Counted from the first letter of the stretch, positions 44,111 through 54,110 are shown. The stretch: 64,000 nt of DNA from Uranotaenia lowii (GCF_029784155.1 NC_073693.1:112716683-112780682); one strand, 5' to 3'. Made by a program: numbers and translations. The notes: a model not told the origin generated them from the sequence alone.

Positions 44111-44479
44111 AATAAATTCTTTGCAACTTGGAAAAATAAGAAATTTGTGTCCTTGTGTATTTATAATTTTATACTTCTTCTGGACCATATTTCTACAAAT
44201 TCTTTGCAAGCTTTAGCCTTGTTAAATCTCCAAAACATTGTCTGATTGGGTTCAAATTTTGCATGAATACTTCTAGGAGACATAGACCAATGATCAATTT
44301 GATGTTATTTTATGAATTTCACGAGTCTCCACTCAAAGATTCAGAAATTTATCTTCTGCATATCCGTCATCTCATCTCTCCATTCCTTCTCACCTCTATT
44401 CTCAAAAGGAACTTTTGTTTACCGACTTTTGTTTTTCTATAAAACACAATTTCATTTTTCAAATATCCATTATCTTTAT
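44111..44479. other. Spacer, no gene seen
   Basis: AT-rich sequence with short overlapping frames only; the minisatellite begins after it. Confidence 0.4.
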
Positions 44480-45832
44480 TCTACATTCCATTCATAGCAA
44501 AGGCGTTCCCAATCTGTGTGTTTCCTGTCGCTATGTCTATGTTTACCCGAGCCGGAACAACCTTCCTAAAAGAGAATTCCAAATAAAAGCACACAATCAG
44601 CAACAGCAGTCTTAAAAATCTGTGATTTCCAAACATATCCGGCTTTTTACTGGAAAGGCTCATCATAAACGACAAACAATCAGCAACAGAATGCTTAAAA
44701 TCCACGCACAATCTGTAGCAGTAGCTTTAAAAATCTGCGCTTCCTGAGCCAATCCGTATTTTTCCACTGGAAGACCAAATCAAAACAAACAATCCACAGC
44801 AGCAGCTTAAAAAATCTGTGCTTTCTGAGCCAATCCGTGTTTTTACACCGGAAGGCCAAAATAAAACAAACAATCCACAGTAGCAGCCTTAAAAATCTGA
44901 GCTTCCTAAGCCAATCCATCTTCATACACTTGAAGTCCAAATCAAAACAAAGAATCAGTAGCAGCAGACTTAACAATCTGCGCTCCCTTGGCCAATCGGT
45001 ATTTATCAACCGGAAGGCCAAAACAAAACAATCAGAAGCAGCAGCTTATCCTACTTTCTACAAGAAGCCAAAATAATAGAGAAACAATCAACAGCAGCAG
45101 CCTTAAAAATCTGTGCTTCCTATGCCAATCCGTTTTTTTCACCGGAAGGCCAATTCTCAACAAACAATCAACGGCAGCAGACTTTAAAATCTGCGCTTCA
45201 TAAGCCAACCATCTTTTCCACTGGAAAACCAAATCAAAACAATCGGCAGCAGCTGCCTTAAAAGTCTGCGCTCCCTAGGCCAATCCGTCTTTATCAACCG
45301 GAAGCCCAAAACAAAACAATCAAAAGCAAGTGCCCGAAAATCTGCGCATCCTAAGCCAATCTTTATTTTCCACCAGAAGGTTAAATCAAAACAAATGAAT
45401 CCACAGCAGCAGCCTTCAAAATCTGCGTAGCCTATTTTTCCACCGGAAGGCCGAATCAAAACTAAAAACCCACTGCAGCAGCCGAATCTGCGCTTCCTAA
45501 GCCGATTCCGTCATTTTTCACCGGAAGCTCAAATCAAATCAAACAATCAGCAGCAGGGGACATAAAAATCTACGCTTCTTAAGCCAATCAGACTTCATTC
45601 ACCGGATGCCCAAATCAAAACAAACAATCAGCAGCAGCAACCTTAAAAATCTGAGCTTTCTAAGCTAATTCGTCTTTCTCCACCGGTAAGGCCAAATCAC
45701 AAAAACAACCAGAAGCAGCAGCCTGAAAAATCTGAGCCTCCTAAGCCATTTTCGTCTTCCTCCATCAAAAGGCCAAATAAAAAAAAATCAATCAGCAACA
45801 GCCTTAAAAATCTGCGCTTCCTAAGCCAATCT
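44480..45832. repeat. Minisatellite, about 81-bp unit, left block
   Basis: About 16-17 degenerate units repeat the pattern AAAATCTGCGCTTCCTAAGC, then CAATCCGT, CACCGGAAGGCCAAATCAAA and a CAGCAGCAG stretch. Unit starts lie near 44611, 44725, 44806, 44888, 44969, 45101, 45183, 45258, 45333, 45415, 45480, 45562, 45642, 45722 and 45804. Because 81 is a multiple of three, the minus strand stays open over several units (44695-45021), giving a 27-residue peptide repeat with RLLLWIVCF. I treat that as a by-product. A Juan-like LINE interrupts the array; its other side is at 50102-50280. Confidence 0.85.
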
Positions 45833-48501
45833 TTTTTTTTTTTTTTTTTTTTAAATATGGATTCCTCTGCGATGGAAGACTGCATCGATTTGCCTCTGAA
45901 GTTGGAGATGATTTTGTTGGCCATCTCTTCGATAGATTCAATGCCTGCAATCCGATGAAGATCTTCGGTGCTGTGCCAAGGTGGAAGCCGCAAAATCATT
46001 TTCAGAACTTTGTTCTGAATCCTCTGGATGACTTTCTTCCTCGTCGCGCAGCAGCTAGACCAAATCGGAACTGCATACATGATCGCTGGTCGGAAAACTT
46101 GTTTGTAGATGAGCATCTTATTTCGCAGACACAACCGGGATTTCCTGTTGATGAGAGAATAAAGAGATTTAGTGTATTTATTACATTTAGATTGAATATC
46201 TTCAATGTGATTTTTAAAAGTAAGATTCCGATCAAGTGTAAGTCCCAAGTACTTCACGTGATCAGACCATTCTAATGAAACCCCATTAAAAGTTATGGAA
46301 TGATTTTCATTAGGTTTTAAAAAATTTGCTCTTGGCTTATGGGGAAATAAAATAAGTTGAGTTTTGGAAGCGTTAGGAGAAATTTTCCACATTTTCAAGT
46401 AATTCAAAAAGGAATTTAAATTTTGTTGCAATCTACTGCGTACCACCCGTAAATTTCGACCTTTTGCTGAAAGCAAAGTATCATCAGCAAATAATCTTCT
46501 ACCTTTTCCTTCTGGTACATCAGGAAGATCAGAAGTAAAAATATTGTATAAAATTGGCCCAAGTATACTGCCTTGAGGGACACCAGCTCTAATGGGTGTC
46601 CTTTCAGAGCATGAATTTTGATAGCTTACTTGTAAGGTTCGGCTAGTCAAATAATTTTGAATAATTTTGGTGAGATATACAGGAAAATCAAATCGAGCTA
46701 ATTTAGCTACTAAACCTTTGTGCCAAACACTGTCAAAAGCTTTTTCAATATCAAGAAGAGCAACACCAGTTGAATAACCTTCAGATTTGTTAGCGTTAAT
46801 CATATTAGTTACACTCAAAAGTTGATGTGTAGTAGAATGTCCATGACGAAAACCAAATTGTTCATCAGGGAAAATGGAATTCTGATTAATGTGAATCATC
46901 ATTCTATTCAAAATAACTCTCTCAAATAGTTTACTTAAAGATGGAAGCAAACTAATTGGTCGATAACTTGAAGGCTCTGAAGCACTTTTTCCAGGTTTCA
47001 AAATTGGAGTTACTTTGGCATTTTTCCATTTATTGGGAAAATAGGCCAAGTGAAAACATTTGTTGAAAATTTTAACTAAAAAATTTAAAGTGCTTTCAGG
47101 CAACTTTTTAAGAAGAATATAGAAAATCCCATCTTCCCCTGGAGCTTTCATATTTTTAAATTTTTTGAAAATCAATTTAAGTTCATCAATATTTGTCTCA
47201 CAAGAACTTTCAAACACATTTTGCTTAGAAAGAATATCATCAAATTCTAGGGAAATTTGAGCATCAATTGGACTTACAACGTTTAAATTAAAATCATGAG
47301 CAGACTCAAATTGTTGGGCTAATTTTTGAGCCTTTTCTGAATTAGTTAAAAGAAGTTTATCCCCATCTTTCAAAGTAGGAATTGGCTTCTGGGGCTTTTT
47401 CAAAATTTTAGTTAATTTCCAAAATGGCTTTGAGTAGGGTTTTATGTCCTCTACTGCTTTAGCAAAATTTTCATTACGAATGAAATTTAAACGACGTTTG
47501 ATCTCTTTTTGAAGGTCGCAATAAATTAATTTCAAATAAGGATCTCTAGTACGTTGATATTGGCGTTGACGAATGTTTTTCAGTCGTATCAAAAACTGAA
47601 GATCACCATCAATTAAAGGTTGATTGAATTTATGTTTAACTTTAGGTATTGAAGCGGCTTTAGCATTGACTATTGCAGTTGTCAAATTTTCTACAGCCAA
47701 ATCAATATCTTCTATTGAATTCAGTGGAACGTTTACATCTAAATTACGTTCAATAAAATTCATATATCGCTCCCAGTTAGCCTTTTGAAAGTTAAAAGTT
47801 GATTTTAAAGGGTTTTCAATGGGACTTTGGGATAAAGAAAATGTTACTGGAAGGTGGTCTGAATCGAGGTCCGCATGAGTAACTAATTGACTACAATGCT
47901 CGCCTAAATCCGTTAGAACCAAATCAATTGTGGAGGGATTTCTAATTGAAGAAAAACAAGTATGCCCATTAGGATATTCAACAGTATAATAACCTGCAGA
48001 GCAGTCATTAAACAAAATATTCCCATTTGAATTTGATGAAATATTATTCCAAGATCGGTGTTTTGCATTAAAGTCACCAATAATAAAAAATTTAGATTTA
48101 TTTCTGGTGAGTTTTTGTAAATCTCCCTTCAAAAAATTTTTCTGTTCACCGCTACATTGAAAAGGCAAATATGCGGCAACAATTATAATTTTCCCCATAG
48201 AAGTTTCTAATTCAATTCCAATTGTTTCTAAGACTTTTGTATTGAAAGAAGGAAGAAGTCTAAATTTGAGACGACTATTGATGACAATAGCTACACCCCC
48301 ACCTTGTCGATCAAGTCGATCATTTCGTAAAATTTTAAAGAAAGCATTGCTTTTCAAGTTATTGTCTGGCTTTAAAAACGTTTCAGTGATGGCAGCAATA
48401 TGTATGTTTTGAGTTTTCAAAAATAAAAAGAACTCGTCTTGGTTAGCCAGCAAAGATCTAGCGTTCCAATTCATAATATTTAAACATCTATTTGGATCCA
48501 T
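45697..48501 (-). CDS. Juan-like LINE ORF2, AP-endonuclease and reverse transcriptase
   Basis: This is the enzyme of the Jockey-clade element: it nicks the target and copies the element RNA onto it. The endonuclease fills residues 1-225: MNWNARSL (10-17), AITETFL with Glu40, IIGDFNAKHRSW (140-151) and SDHLPV (214-219). The reverse transcriptase spans about 450-770: MKAPGEDGI, SSYRPISLLP (511-520), LLDIEKAFDSVWH (Asp584), VPQGSILGP (641-649) and the active site FADD (671-674). All catalytic residues seen are intact. The element-encoded part ends at Phe883 (45853). The frame then reads its own poly(A) tail as seven lysines and continues 44 codons into the minisatellite before a stop at 45697. 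The native stop is therefore missing, through 3' truncation, a small frame change, or reliance on the tail. Confidence 0.9.
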   Translation of the reverse strand: MDPNRCLNIMNWNARSLLANQDEFFLFLKTQNIHIAAITETFLKPDNNLKSNAFFKILRNDRLDRQGGGVAIVINSRLKFRLLPSFNTKVLETIGIELETSMGKIIIVAAYLPFQCSGEQKNFLKGDLQKLTRNKSKFFIIGDFNAKHRSWNNISSNSNGNILFNDCSAGYYTVEYPNGHTCFSSIRNPSTIDLVLTDLGEHCSQLVTHADLDSDHLPVTFSLSQSPIENPLKSTFNFQKANWERYMNFIERNLDVNVPLNSIEDIDLAVENLTTAIVNAKAASIPKVKHKFNQPLIDGDLQFLIRLKNIRQRQYQRTRDPYLKLIYCDLQKEIKRRLNFIRNENFAKAVEDIKPYSKPFWKLTKILKKPQKPIPTLKDGDKLLLTNSEKAQKLAQQFESAHDFNLNVVSPIDAQISLEFDDILSKQNVFESSCETNIDELKLIFKKFKNMKAPGEDGIFYILLKKLPESTLNFLVKIFNKCFHLAYFPNKWKNAKVTPILKPGKSASEPSSYRPISLLPSLSKLFERVILNRMMIHINQNSIFPDEQFGFRHGHSTTHQLLSVTNMINANKSEGYSTGVALLDIEKAFDSVWHKGLVAKLARFDFPVYLTKIIQNYLTSRTLQVSYQNSCSERTPIRAGVPQGSILGPILYNIFTSDLPDVPEGKGRRLFADDTLLSAKGRNLRVVRSRLQQNLNSFLNYLKMWKISPNASKTQLILFPHKPRANFLKPNENHSITFNGVSLEWSDHVKYLGLTLDRNLTFKNHIEDIQSKCNKYTKSLYSLINRKSRLCLRNKMLIYKQVFRPAIMYAVPIWSSCCATRKKVIQRIQNKVLKMILRLPPWHSTEDLHRIAGIESIEEMANKIISNFRGKSMQSSIAEESIFKKKKKKKDWLRKRRFLRLLLIDFFLFGLLMEEDENGLGGSDFSGCCFWLFL

Positions 48502-50101
48502 GAGGGAATCGTAAAGTCATAATAATTTTGTTAGCATAATTAAAAGAAGTTTGGAAAGCTTCAAACATTGAATTTGCTTTCAACATAAGTTGCATCATTT
48601 CCATTAAATTTTGATGCAAAAATTTTAATTTTTCCTCAGTAATCTCACCCAAATCAACAAAATTGTTAGAATCAGAAGAGGAAGGAGAAGAAAAAGTATT
48701 TGAATTTCGGGGATTTTCCCAAGCCTTCGCATGAACGTTGAGACTTGGTTTTTTCCCATTTTTATTAGTTAAACCTGAAGAGGGCAACCCATTTTCAACC
48801 ACCTCTGAGAACGATAAACAACGAGTCTGGGGCGCAGAATCAGCCCAGGTAACATTAAAATCACTTCGGGTATTACCCAGCCGTGATTCCAATGTAGACC
48901 GAGGCTGAATGCGAACAGGCAGGTTGTTTGCCGGCCCGACGTGTGAAGACGAAAAAGAGGAAGGAGGAGAAGAAACTTTTCTGGAAACTTTGGGATTTTT
49001 CCTAGAAGCAATAATTTTTGCCCTGATGGGACAGTCTAGCGAATTCGAGGAATGATTACCTGCGCAATTTGCACACTTAAAAAATTCTGTTTTTGGCTTA
49101 TCACCACCAAAAAGGCATTTAGATTTTTCATGATCGAATGAGCCACAAAACATGCATCTGGCATTCATTCTACAATTTTTAGTGCCATGACAAAAAGCTT
49201 GACAACGACGACATTGCGTAATATTTTGAAGAAAATTGGTAGAAGATTTACGAAAAGGTTCGAATTTGACTCGACAATGAAACATAAGACGAGCCTTTTC
49301 AAGAATTTGCAAATTATTAACCTGATCCTTTTTAAAATGGATCAAATAAAGCTCAGGAGCAAAACCAACACTACTGGTATTATTCGTGTTGGTTCTTTTC
49401 CTCATTTGAATTACTTGAATTGGAGAAAAACCTAACAAAGAATTTAATTCAGCTGTGATCTCATCCGGTGTCTGATCGCCAGTGAGACCACGAAGTACAA
49501 CTTTAAATGGACGATCACTTCTAGTGTCGTACGTAAAAAATTGGTGTTTTTTATTATTCAAATAATTTAAAATTTTTTGAAAATCATTAAAAGATTCCGC
49601 CAATATACGAGCAGTTCCCCTTCGACCGATCTGAAAAGTAATCTTCACATCCTTGACGGAAGTGACGATTTCTTTTCGAAAGGCATTGAAGTCAGGAATC
49701 GTGACCGTTATTGGTGGAATCTTTTCGTTTTTAAGAGTATAAGAAGAAGAAGAAGGTTTCTTAGTACTCTTATCAGAATTAAATATGAATATTTCCTCAT
49801 CACCGATGTTATGAAGGACATCGAATGAATTGGAAATTTCAACTTTTTTGGCAGATGGCCCTGGATTAGGTTCAGCAATCCGTTTTCTTCCGGCCCTTGA
49901 GCCGGCCGAAGACTTCCCCATGCTGGAAAGAAAAGAGAAAATATGAATAAAAGATAATGAAAATAATTTTAGCACTGAAAAGTGCTGATTGAAATACAGG
50001 TAAGGAAAAAATAAATAATGTAAAATGTTCCTGCAGGTACACAGCAACGATACGATGCTCCGGCGTACGTGTTGACGGCTCAACGGTACAGATGGAAGTG
50101 A
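45833..50101 (-). mobile_element. Juan-like Jockey-clade LINE, 4.27 kb, two open ORFs, perfect 14-bp target duplication
   Basis: The element is inserted in the minisatellite. TCCTAAGCCAATCT is present at both edges (45819-45832 and 50102-50115), which is the duplicated target. On the minus strand it has a 180-bp 5' UTR (50101-49922), ORF1 (49921-48488), ORF2 starting at 48501, and a 20-bp A tail (45852-45833). ORF1 and ORF2 overlap by 14 bp. The perfect duplication and two uninterrupted frames indicate a recent, nearly complete insertion. The 5' end (CACTTCCATCTGTACCG) probably holds the internal promoter typical of Jockey elements, but I cannot point to a proven start motif. The element lacks its own ORF2 stop. 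Confidence 0.92.
48488..49921 (-). CDS. Juan-like LINE ORF1, Gag-like nucleic-acid-binding protein
   Basis: ORF1 of a Jockey-clade retrotransposon; such proteins coat the element RNA and help form the retrotransposition particle. The chosen start (MGKSSAGSRAGRKRIAEPNP, 477 residues) follows a 180-bp UTR. An in-frame ATG further upstream at 50083 would add 54 hydrophobic, unlikely residues. Residues 1-30 are basic, which suits a nuclear-localisation or RNA-binding tail. Three zinc knuckles lie at about residues 237-297: CRRCQAFCHGTKNC, CMFCGSFDHEKSKC and CANCAGNHSSNSLDC. The region before them (about 80-235) fits the RRM-like part of Jockey Gag. The C-terminal part is Ser/Asn/Pro-rich. No stop or frameshift is present. 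ORF1 ends in TAG, 14 bp inside ORF2, so ORF2 is likely made by termination-reinitiation or scanning; that is inference. Confidence 0.9.
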   Translation of the reverse strand: MGKSSAGSRAGRKRIAEPNPGPSAKKVEISNSFDVLHNIGDEEIFIFNSDKSTKKPSSSSYTLKNEKIPPITVTIPDFNAFRKEIVTSVKDVKITFQIGRRGTARILAESFNDFQKILNYLNNKKHQFFTYDTRSDRPFKVVLRGLTGDQTPDEITAELNSLLGFSPIQVIQMRKRTNTNNTSSVGFAPELYLIHFKKDQVNNLQILEKARLMFHCRVKFEPFRKSSTNFLQNITQCRRCQAFCHGTKNCRMNARCMFCGSFDHEKSKCLFGGDKPKTEFFKCANCAGNHSSNSLDCPIRAKIIASRKNPKVSRKVSSPPSSFSSSHVGPANNLPVRIQPRSTLESRLGNTRSDFNVTWADSAPQTRCLSFSEVVENGLPSSGLTNKNGKKPSLNVHAKAWENPRNSNTFSSPSSSDSNNFVDLGEITEEKLKFLHQNLMEMMQLMLKANSMFEAFQTSFNYANKIIMTLRFPHGSK

Positions 50102-50280
50102 TCCTAAGCCAATCTGTTTTTATCCACCGGAAGGCCGGATCAAAACAATCAGCAGCAGCAGGCTTTAAAATCTGCGCTTGCTAAACCATTTCAGTCTTTA
50201 TCCATTGGATGGTCAAAGCAAATCAACCGATCAGTAGCAGCCTTCAAATTTTGCGCTCTCTGTGTTTATTTTACCAACCA
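50102..50280. repeat. Minisatellite, right block after the LINE insertion
   Basis: Two to three degenerate 81-bp units continue the array after the duplicated target TCCTAAGCCAATCT: CCACCGGAAGGCCGGATCAA, CAGCAGCAGCAGG, then TTTAAAATCTGCGCTTGC. Confidence 0.8.
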
Positions 50281-50291
50281 TTGACGTGATT

Positions 50292-50320
50292 TTACGAATC
50301 TTACGAATCTTACGAATCTC
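50292..50320 (+). repeat. Short tandem repeat, three TACGAATCT units
   Basis: TTACGAATC occurs three times in a row at the end of the minisatellite region. Confidence 0.8.
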
Positions 50321-50406
50321 AATTTAGAGATTCACTCGGAAACGTCTGTCGTTCACAAAAATTGATCATTTATTTATTTTTTTTTTTATTTACATAGTAT
50401 TCCGTC

Positions 50407-51475
50407 TTACGACAAAACTTGACGAACATAATTCCTAAAATTCACTCGGTTCATAGCAACCGTTCTCCAATTTCTCGGGCACCCCACGTTTGCCAGATCA
50501 CGCTCCACTTGGTCTAACCACCTCGCTCGTTGCGCCCCCGCTCGTCTTGTTCCTACCGGATTCGTAGCGAACACCTGTTTTGCAGGACAGTCGTCCGGCA
50601 TTCTCGCAACATGTCCCGCCCAGCGTATCCAGCCAGCCTTCACCACCTTCTGGATACTGGGTTCGCCGTAGACTCGCGCGAGCTCGTGGTTCATCCTTCG
50701 CCTCCACACTCCGTTCTCCTGTACGCCGCCAAAGATGGTTCTTAACACTCGTCGCTCGAATACTCCGAGTGTACGCAGGTCCTCCTCGAGCAATATCAGC
50801 AGTTGCTTGTGGAGTCCATAGTAGGCACGACTTCCGCTGATAATTCGCCTCCGGATCTCACGGCTGGTGTCATTGTCTGCGGTCACCAGTGAGCCGAGAT
50901 AGACAAAGTCTTCGACTATCTCCAGCTCGTCGCCGTCGATCGTGACCTTGTTATTACTGGACAAGCGGGTTCGGTCGGTCTCGGATCCGCAGGCCAGCAT
51001 GTACTTCGTCTTGGACGTATTAATCATCAACCCAATCCTTCCTGCTTCGCGTTTCAGTTTGCGGTAGATCTCCTCCACCGCCGCAGATGATCTGCCGACT
51101 ATATCAATGTCATCGGCAAAGCAGATAAGTTGACTGGATCTGTTGAAAATCGTGCCCCGCATTCCGCCCACCGCTCGTCGAATAACACCTTCTAGCGCCA
51201 CGTTGAACATCATGCAGGATAGACCATCACCTTGTCGAAACCCCCTGCGCGATTAGAATGAACTCGACAATTCACCCGAAATCCGCATACAGCACTGCGT
51301 TCCATCCATCGTCGCCTTGATCAGTCTGATCAGCTTCCCGGAAAAGCCGTTCTCGTCCATGATTTTCCATAGCTCGTTACGGTCGATCGTGTCGTATGCG
51401 GCTTTGAAGTCGATGAATAGATGATGCGTAGGGACTTGGTGTTCACGGCATTTTTGGAGGATTTGCCGCAATGTG
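50407..51475 (-). pseudogene. RTE-like LINE, 3' half of the reverse transcriptase, 5'-truncated
   Basis: The frame starts truncated at MRQILQKCREHQVPTHHL, with FIDFKAAYDTIDR (first catalytic Asp) and KLIRLIKATMDGTQC. One in-frame stop (near 51253) precedes RRGFRQGDGLSCMMFNVALE. A 268-codon open run (51213-50407) then holds LICFADDIDIVGR (FADD active site) and VEDFVYLGSLVTADNDT. A small internal deletion joins YYGLHKQL directly to LEEDLRTLG, removing the segment kept in the copy at 36540-37265. The C-terminus reads WIRWAGHVARMPDDCPAKQV and ends VNFRNYVRQVLS. Only a few bases follow before an A/T tail (near 50370-50400), consistent with the very short 3' UTR of RTE elements. It belongs to the same family as 1-1166. 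Confidence 0.85.
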
Positions 51476-51888
51476 AATATTGTTCATATTCTTTTTGGTT
51501 TAGCTAGTTTTGCTAAAATAACAAACGTAGCCGTAGAAATATATTTTTTAGTATATCTTCAGTGATACCGAATACAACTATTATTTTTATATTTTTTGTT
51601 TATCTTCTGTGTATCATTACACTCATCTGTACATTTTTTTAGCCTTAGGCGCGTAACACTCTAATTTTCTCGTTTTGACATATATAATTTTTTATTCGTA
51701 ATTTTGATTGGAGATCATAATAGAAGCACAATGTAACGTATGAAATCGGGTTTTAAAATACATTGATCCCTAGCTATTTATCATTCTTTCTTTATACTTA
51801 AACACAGGTAATGAGATGCAAAGGATCAATCTACAAGCGATGCATTTTTAATGATTATTTCAAACACTCGCCCTCATCTTAGTTAGAT
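51476..51888. other. AT-rich spacer, no gene seen
   Basis: No frame or repeat recognised. It separates the RTE-like relic from a possible LTR. Confidence 0.4.
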
Positions 51889-52210
51889 GTTCGCCGTACA
51901 TTGTAAGCAAAGATCTTTCCGCTGCCAGAGGGCACACCGGAGCAGTTAAAAAAACATCATGTTTCGGGAAACTGCATTTGCGTTGCGTTTTTATTTATTG
52001 AAAGCTGCCATGCTAAACGGTAGTAAATGAGCTCGCAAAAGTGCTCCATCACGAGTCGCTCCAAGGAAGGAAGAGCATCGTATCAAGCAAGACAGCAGCA
52101 ACATTCCGACCGAAGCACCGATGTATTTATGCAACCAGTCCACTAATAAACACGGTAATAATCAATTAATTTATGACTGGGTCTCAAAACTGCGGGCTCG
52201 TCCGTATTTT
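51889..52210 (+). mobile_element. Possible solo LTR plus primer-binding-site-like sequence
   Basis: TGTTCGCCGTACATTG near 51889 could be an LTR start. An AATAAA lies at 52145, close to a possible LTR end (GGGTCTCA near 52186). Four bases later comes TGCGGGCTCGTCCGTATT, which resembles a primer-binding site complementary to a conserved tRNA-Pro 3' end (mismatches present). No gag-pol frame follows, so it would be a relic. Termini and class are uncertain. Confidence 0.3.
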
Positions 52211-53265
52211 GGAAGCTAGGAGCGAACCCGGAGGAGCTTTAACTCCTCGAGGCTCTCCGGAACGGCCTAAACCCCGTATTCGTCTTCGCTGCAAATCTCT
52301 CTCTGACTTTGCTCGGACTAAGCCGCTCGATGTTTCCAGTCGTTAAGTTTTATGCGATTACATTATAATTCTGGCATTTATTTTTATGGCAAACACCATT
52401 TATTTAGCTAACTTTGTGAACCATTGGGTCGCTTCGAGGACGCTTATTTTGTTTATTTAGAGAAGTCCGGCTGCATTTAATGTGTCGTGTTAAAGAGTCA
52501 GCATGTGAATATCAAATGCCTGTAGTAAAGTATGTGATGGTGTTTATAAATAGCTATTTAGCACATCAGAACCATTAATTGTGGGTATCATTTATTTTGA
52601 TGTATTATATATTTCTGCCAAGTTTCCGTAATATATGCAATCTACAACATTGTTTTTCATCTTGAACTATATAACCAATTTTTTTATGGGCTGTGAAACT
52701 TCTTTGTAACAAGTTACCAGACCAGTAAAGACAATATTTACAGGAATGACTATATCTATCTATTTTTTAGATCTTGACATGCATTTTTCCAGCTTTACGT
52801 GAGCTTTTCGTATACTCTCAGAAACTTGAGTTACGGTAGAGCAGATGATATTTATCTACATATAAAAAAATATTTTCAACCAACAAGGAAACAGAGTAAT
52901 GGGTGTTCGGAATTAAAAAGTGGCCTAATCTGCGTGTGAATCGATAAATTGTTCGAGAAATTATGTATAAAAGACGGATTTAAAATACTCAGTCTAGATC
53001 CCTGTAGACCTAGTCCAAATTGGAGAGCCGTTCATTTAACGTCCGCTATCACATTTTGAACAGTCACCTTATCCACTTTCCGCGACAAAAACGCCAATTT
53101 GCTGTGGATTGGATTGAATTTTGTACATTTATAAAGGATTTTTGGTCATTCTTTCTCTAGCGCCAGTTCGCTCTGAACTGCTTCTCGCTGCTTACAGTTT
53201 TTTGGGTCTACTTAAGGTTCTGCTGAACTATCGATTGAGCGGTTGTTCTGGTATGTTGGGAGGGT
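52211..53265. other. Spacer, no gene seen
   Basis: Moderately AT-rich sequence with no coding frame above background. The first 130 bases could be the leader of the LTR-like relic. Confidence 0.4.
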
Positions 53266-53950
53266 TCTTACCCTTGGCACAACCTGAATGTTGTTAGCGG
53301 CATGCTACTCCATGAGCTTTCTTCATGATGGCAGGATGCCAAATCAGACTGAAACAGCACAGATGAGTCATTTTTTTTTAGGAAGGGCAGTAAACGCTTT
53401 TGAAGGCTCTCTCTGAAGGTAAATTTCCTGGTTGATAGTCCCAGTTGCAACGAAAATTTAGTTTGTCAACCCATAAGTACAGACAGCTTGCCAATCGAGA
53501 TATTTCTCAACAAACTTTAAAAGTTCAATATGCTTGAAATTGTCTGCTACTTTTCCTCTTCCGGTATAATACTCTTCTCCAGGAAGCTATCTGAAGTTTT
53601 TCCTTGGCGTAGGTTTCGTCGTCTATGACCATGCAATCAAACTTTGTCAACAATGTCGTATACAGCTTCCAAAATCTTGGTTTTGCCATAAGGTTTTGCT
53701 TATCGTTGTGATTGGGAGTCACTACCTTCTTATAATTCGATATTAATTGTAGACTATATTGCGCTTAAAATCGTTAGCCACGCTTTTGTTCAGCACTGAG
53801 ACACCTGGCTTCCGATTTTACCTACACCCAGGCTTACTAGTTGTCGACAAACGTTTCCCGAACAATTTTATAACTATGGTAACGGTTGATTTGGCCACAT
53901 TTAACGATTTCGCTATTTTTGTGTGCGTGTAATAGTGGAGAGGCGGGCTA
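53266..53950 (-). pseudogene. Tc1/mariner transposase relic related to the 38935-40440 copy
   Basis: Reading minus strand from 53950: HTKIAKSLNVAKSTVTIVIK (helix-turn-helix), RKPGVSVLNKSVANDFKR, then KLYTTLLTKFDCMVIDDETY (first catalytic Asp), and SLQKRLLPFLKKN then FQSDLASCHHEESSW (second Asp). The frames of the pieces shift several times, and the C-terminal Glu motif is not recognisable. It is the same superfamily as the pseudogene at 38935-40440, but more diverged and without the palindrome. Confidence 0.7.
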
Positions 53951-54054
53951 AATGCGGATACTACGGAAAAAACTCATTTTCTCCCAGATTCCAATGGATA
54001 GGAGTCTAAAAACTATATGCACATGAGTGTATATCTGTTTTGTAAATGTTAGAG

Positions 54055-54110
54055 CAGGGCTGAGCAAACCTTTGAAAAAACGGGCCACTTTTAATTTTAA
54101 ATTTTTTCGG
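54055..54110 (+). repeat. hAT-like MITE end (CAGGGCTGAGCAAAC ... GGGCCAC)
   Basis: CAGGGCTGAGCAAACCTTTG then AACGGGCCAC resembles the common hAT terminus CAGGG...GGGCCRC. The partner end was not found. Confidence 0.3.

Noticed and set aside
44695..45021. 108-codon minus-strand frame with a 27-residue repeat
   Set aside because: It is a translation of the 81-bp minisatellite. Other units of the same array break the frame.
44480..45832. CRISPR-like array
   Set aside because: Units are contiguous, degenerate 81-bp tandem repeats with no unique spacers, in eukaryotic DNA.
46002..46235. 77-codon minus-strand and 106-codon plus-strand frames within the Juan-like ORF2
   Set aside because: They are alternative-frame shadows of the real 934-codon ORF2 frame.
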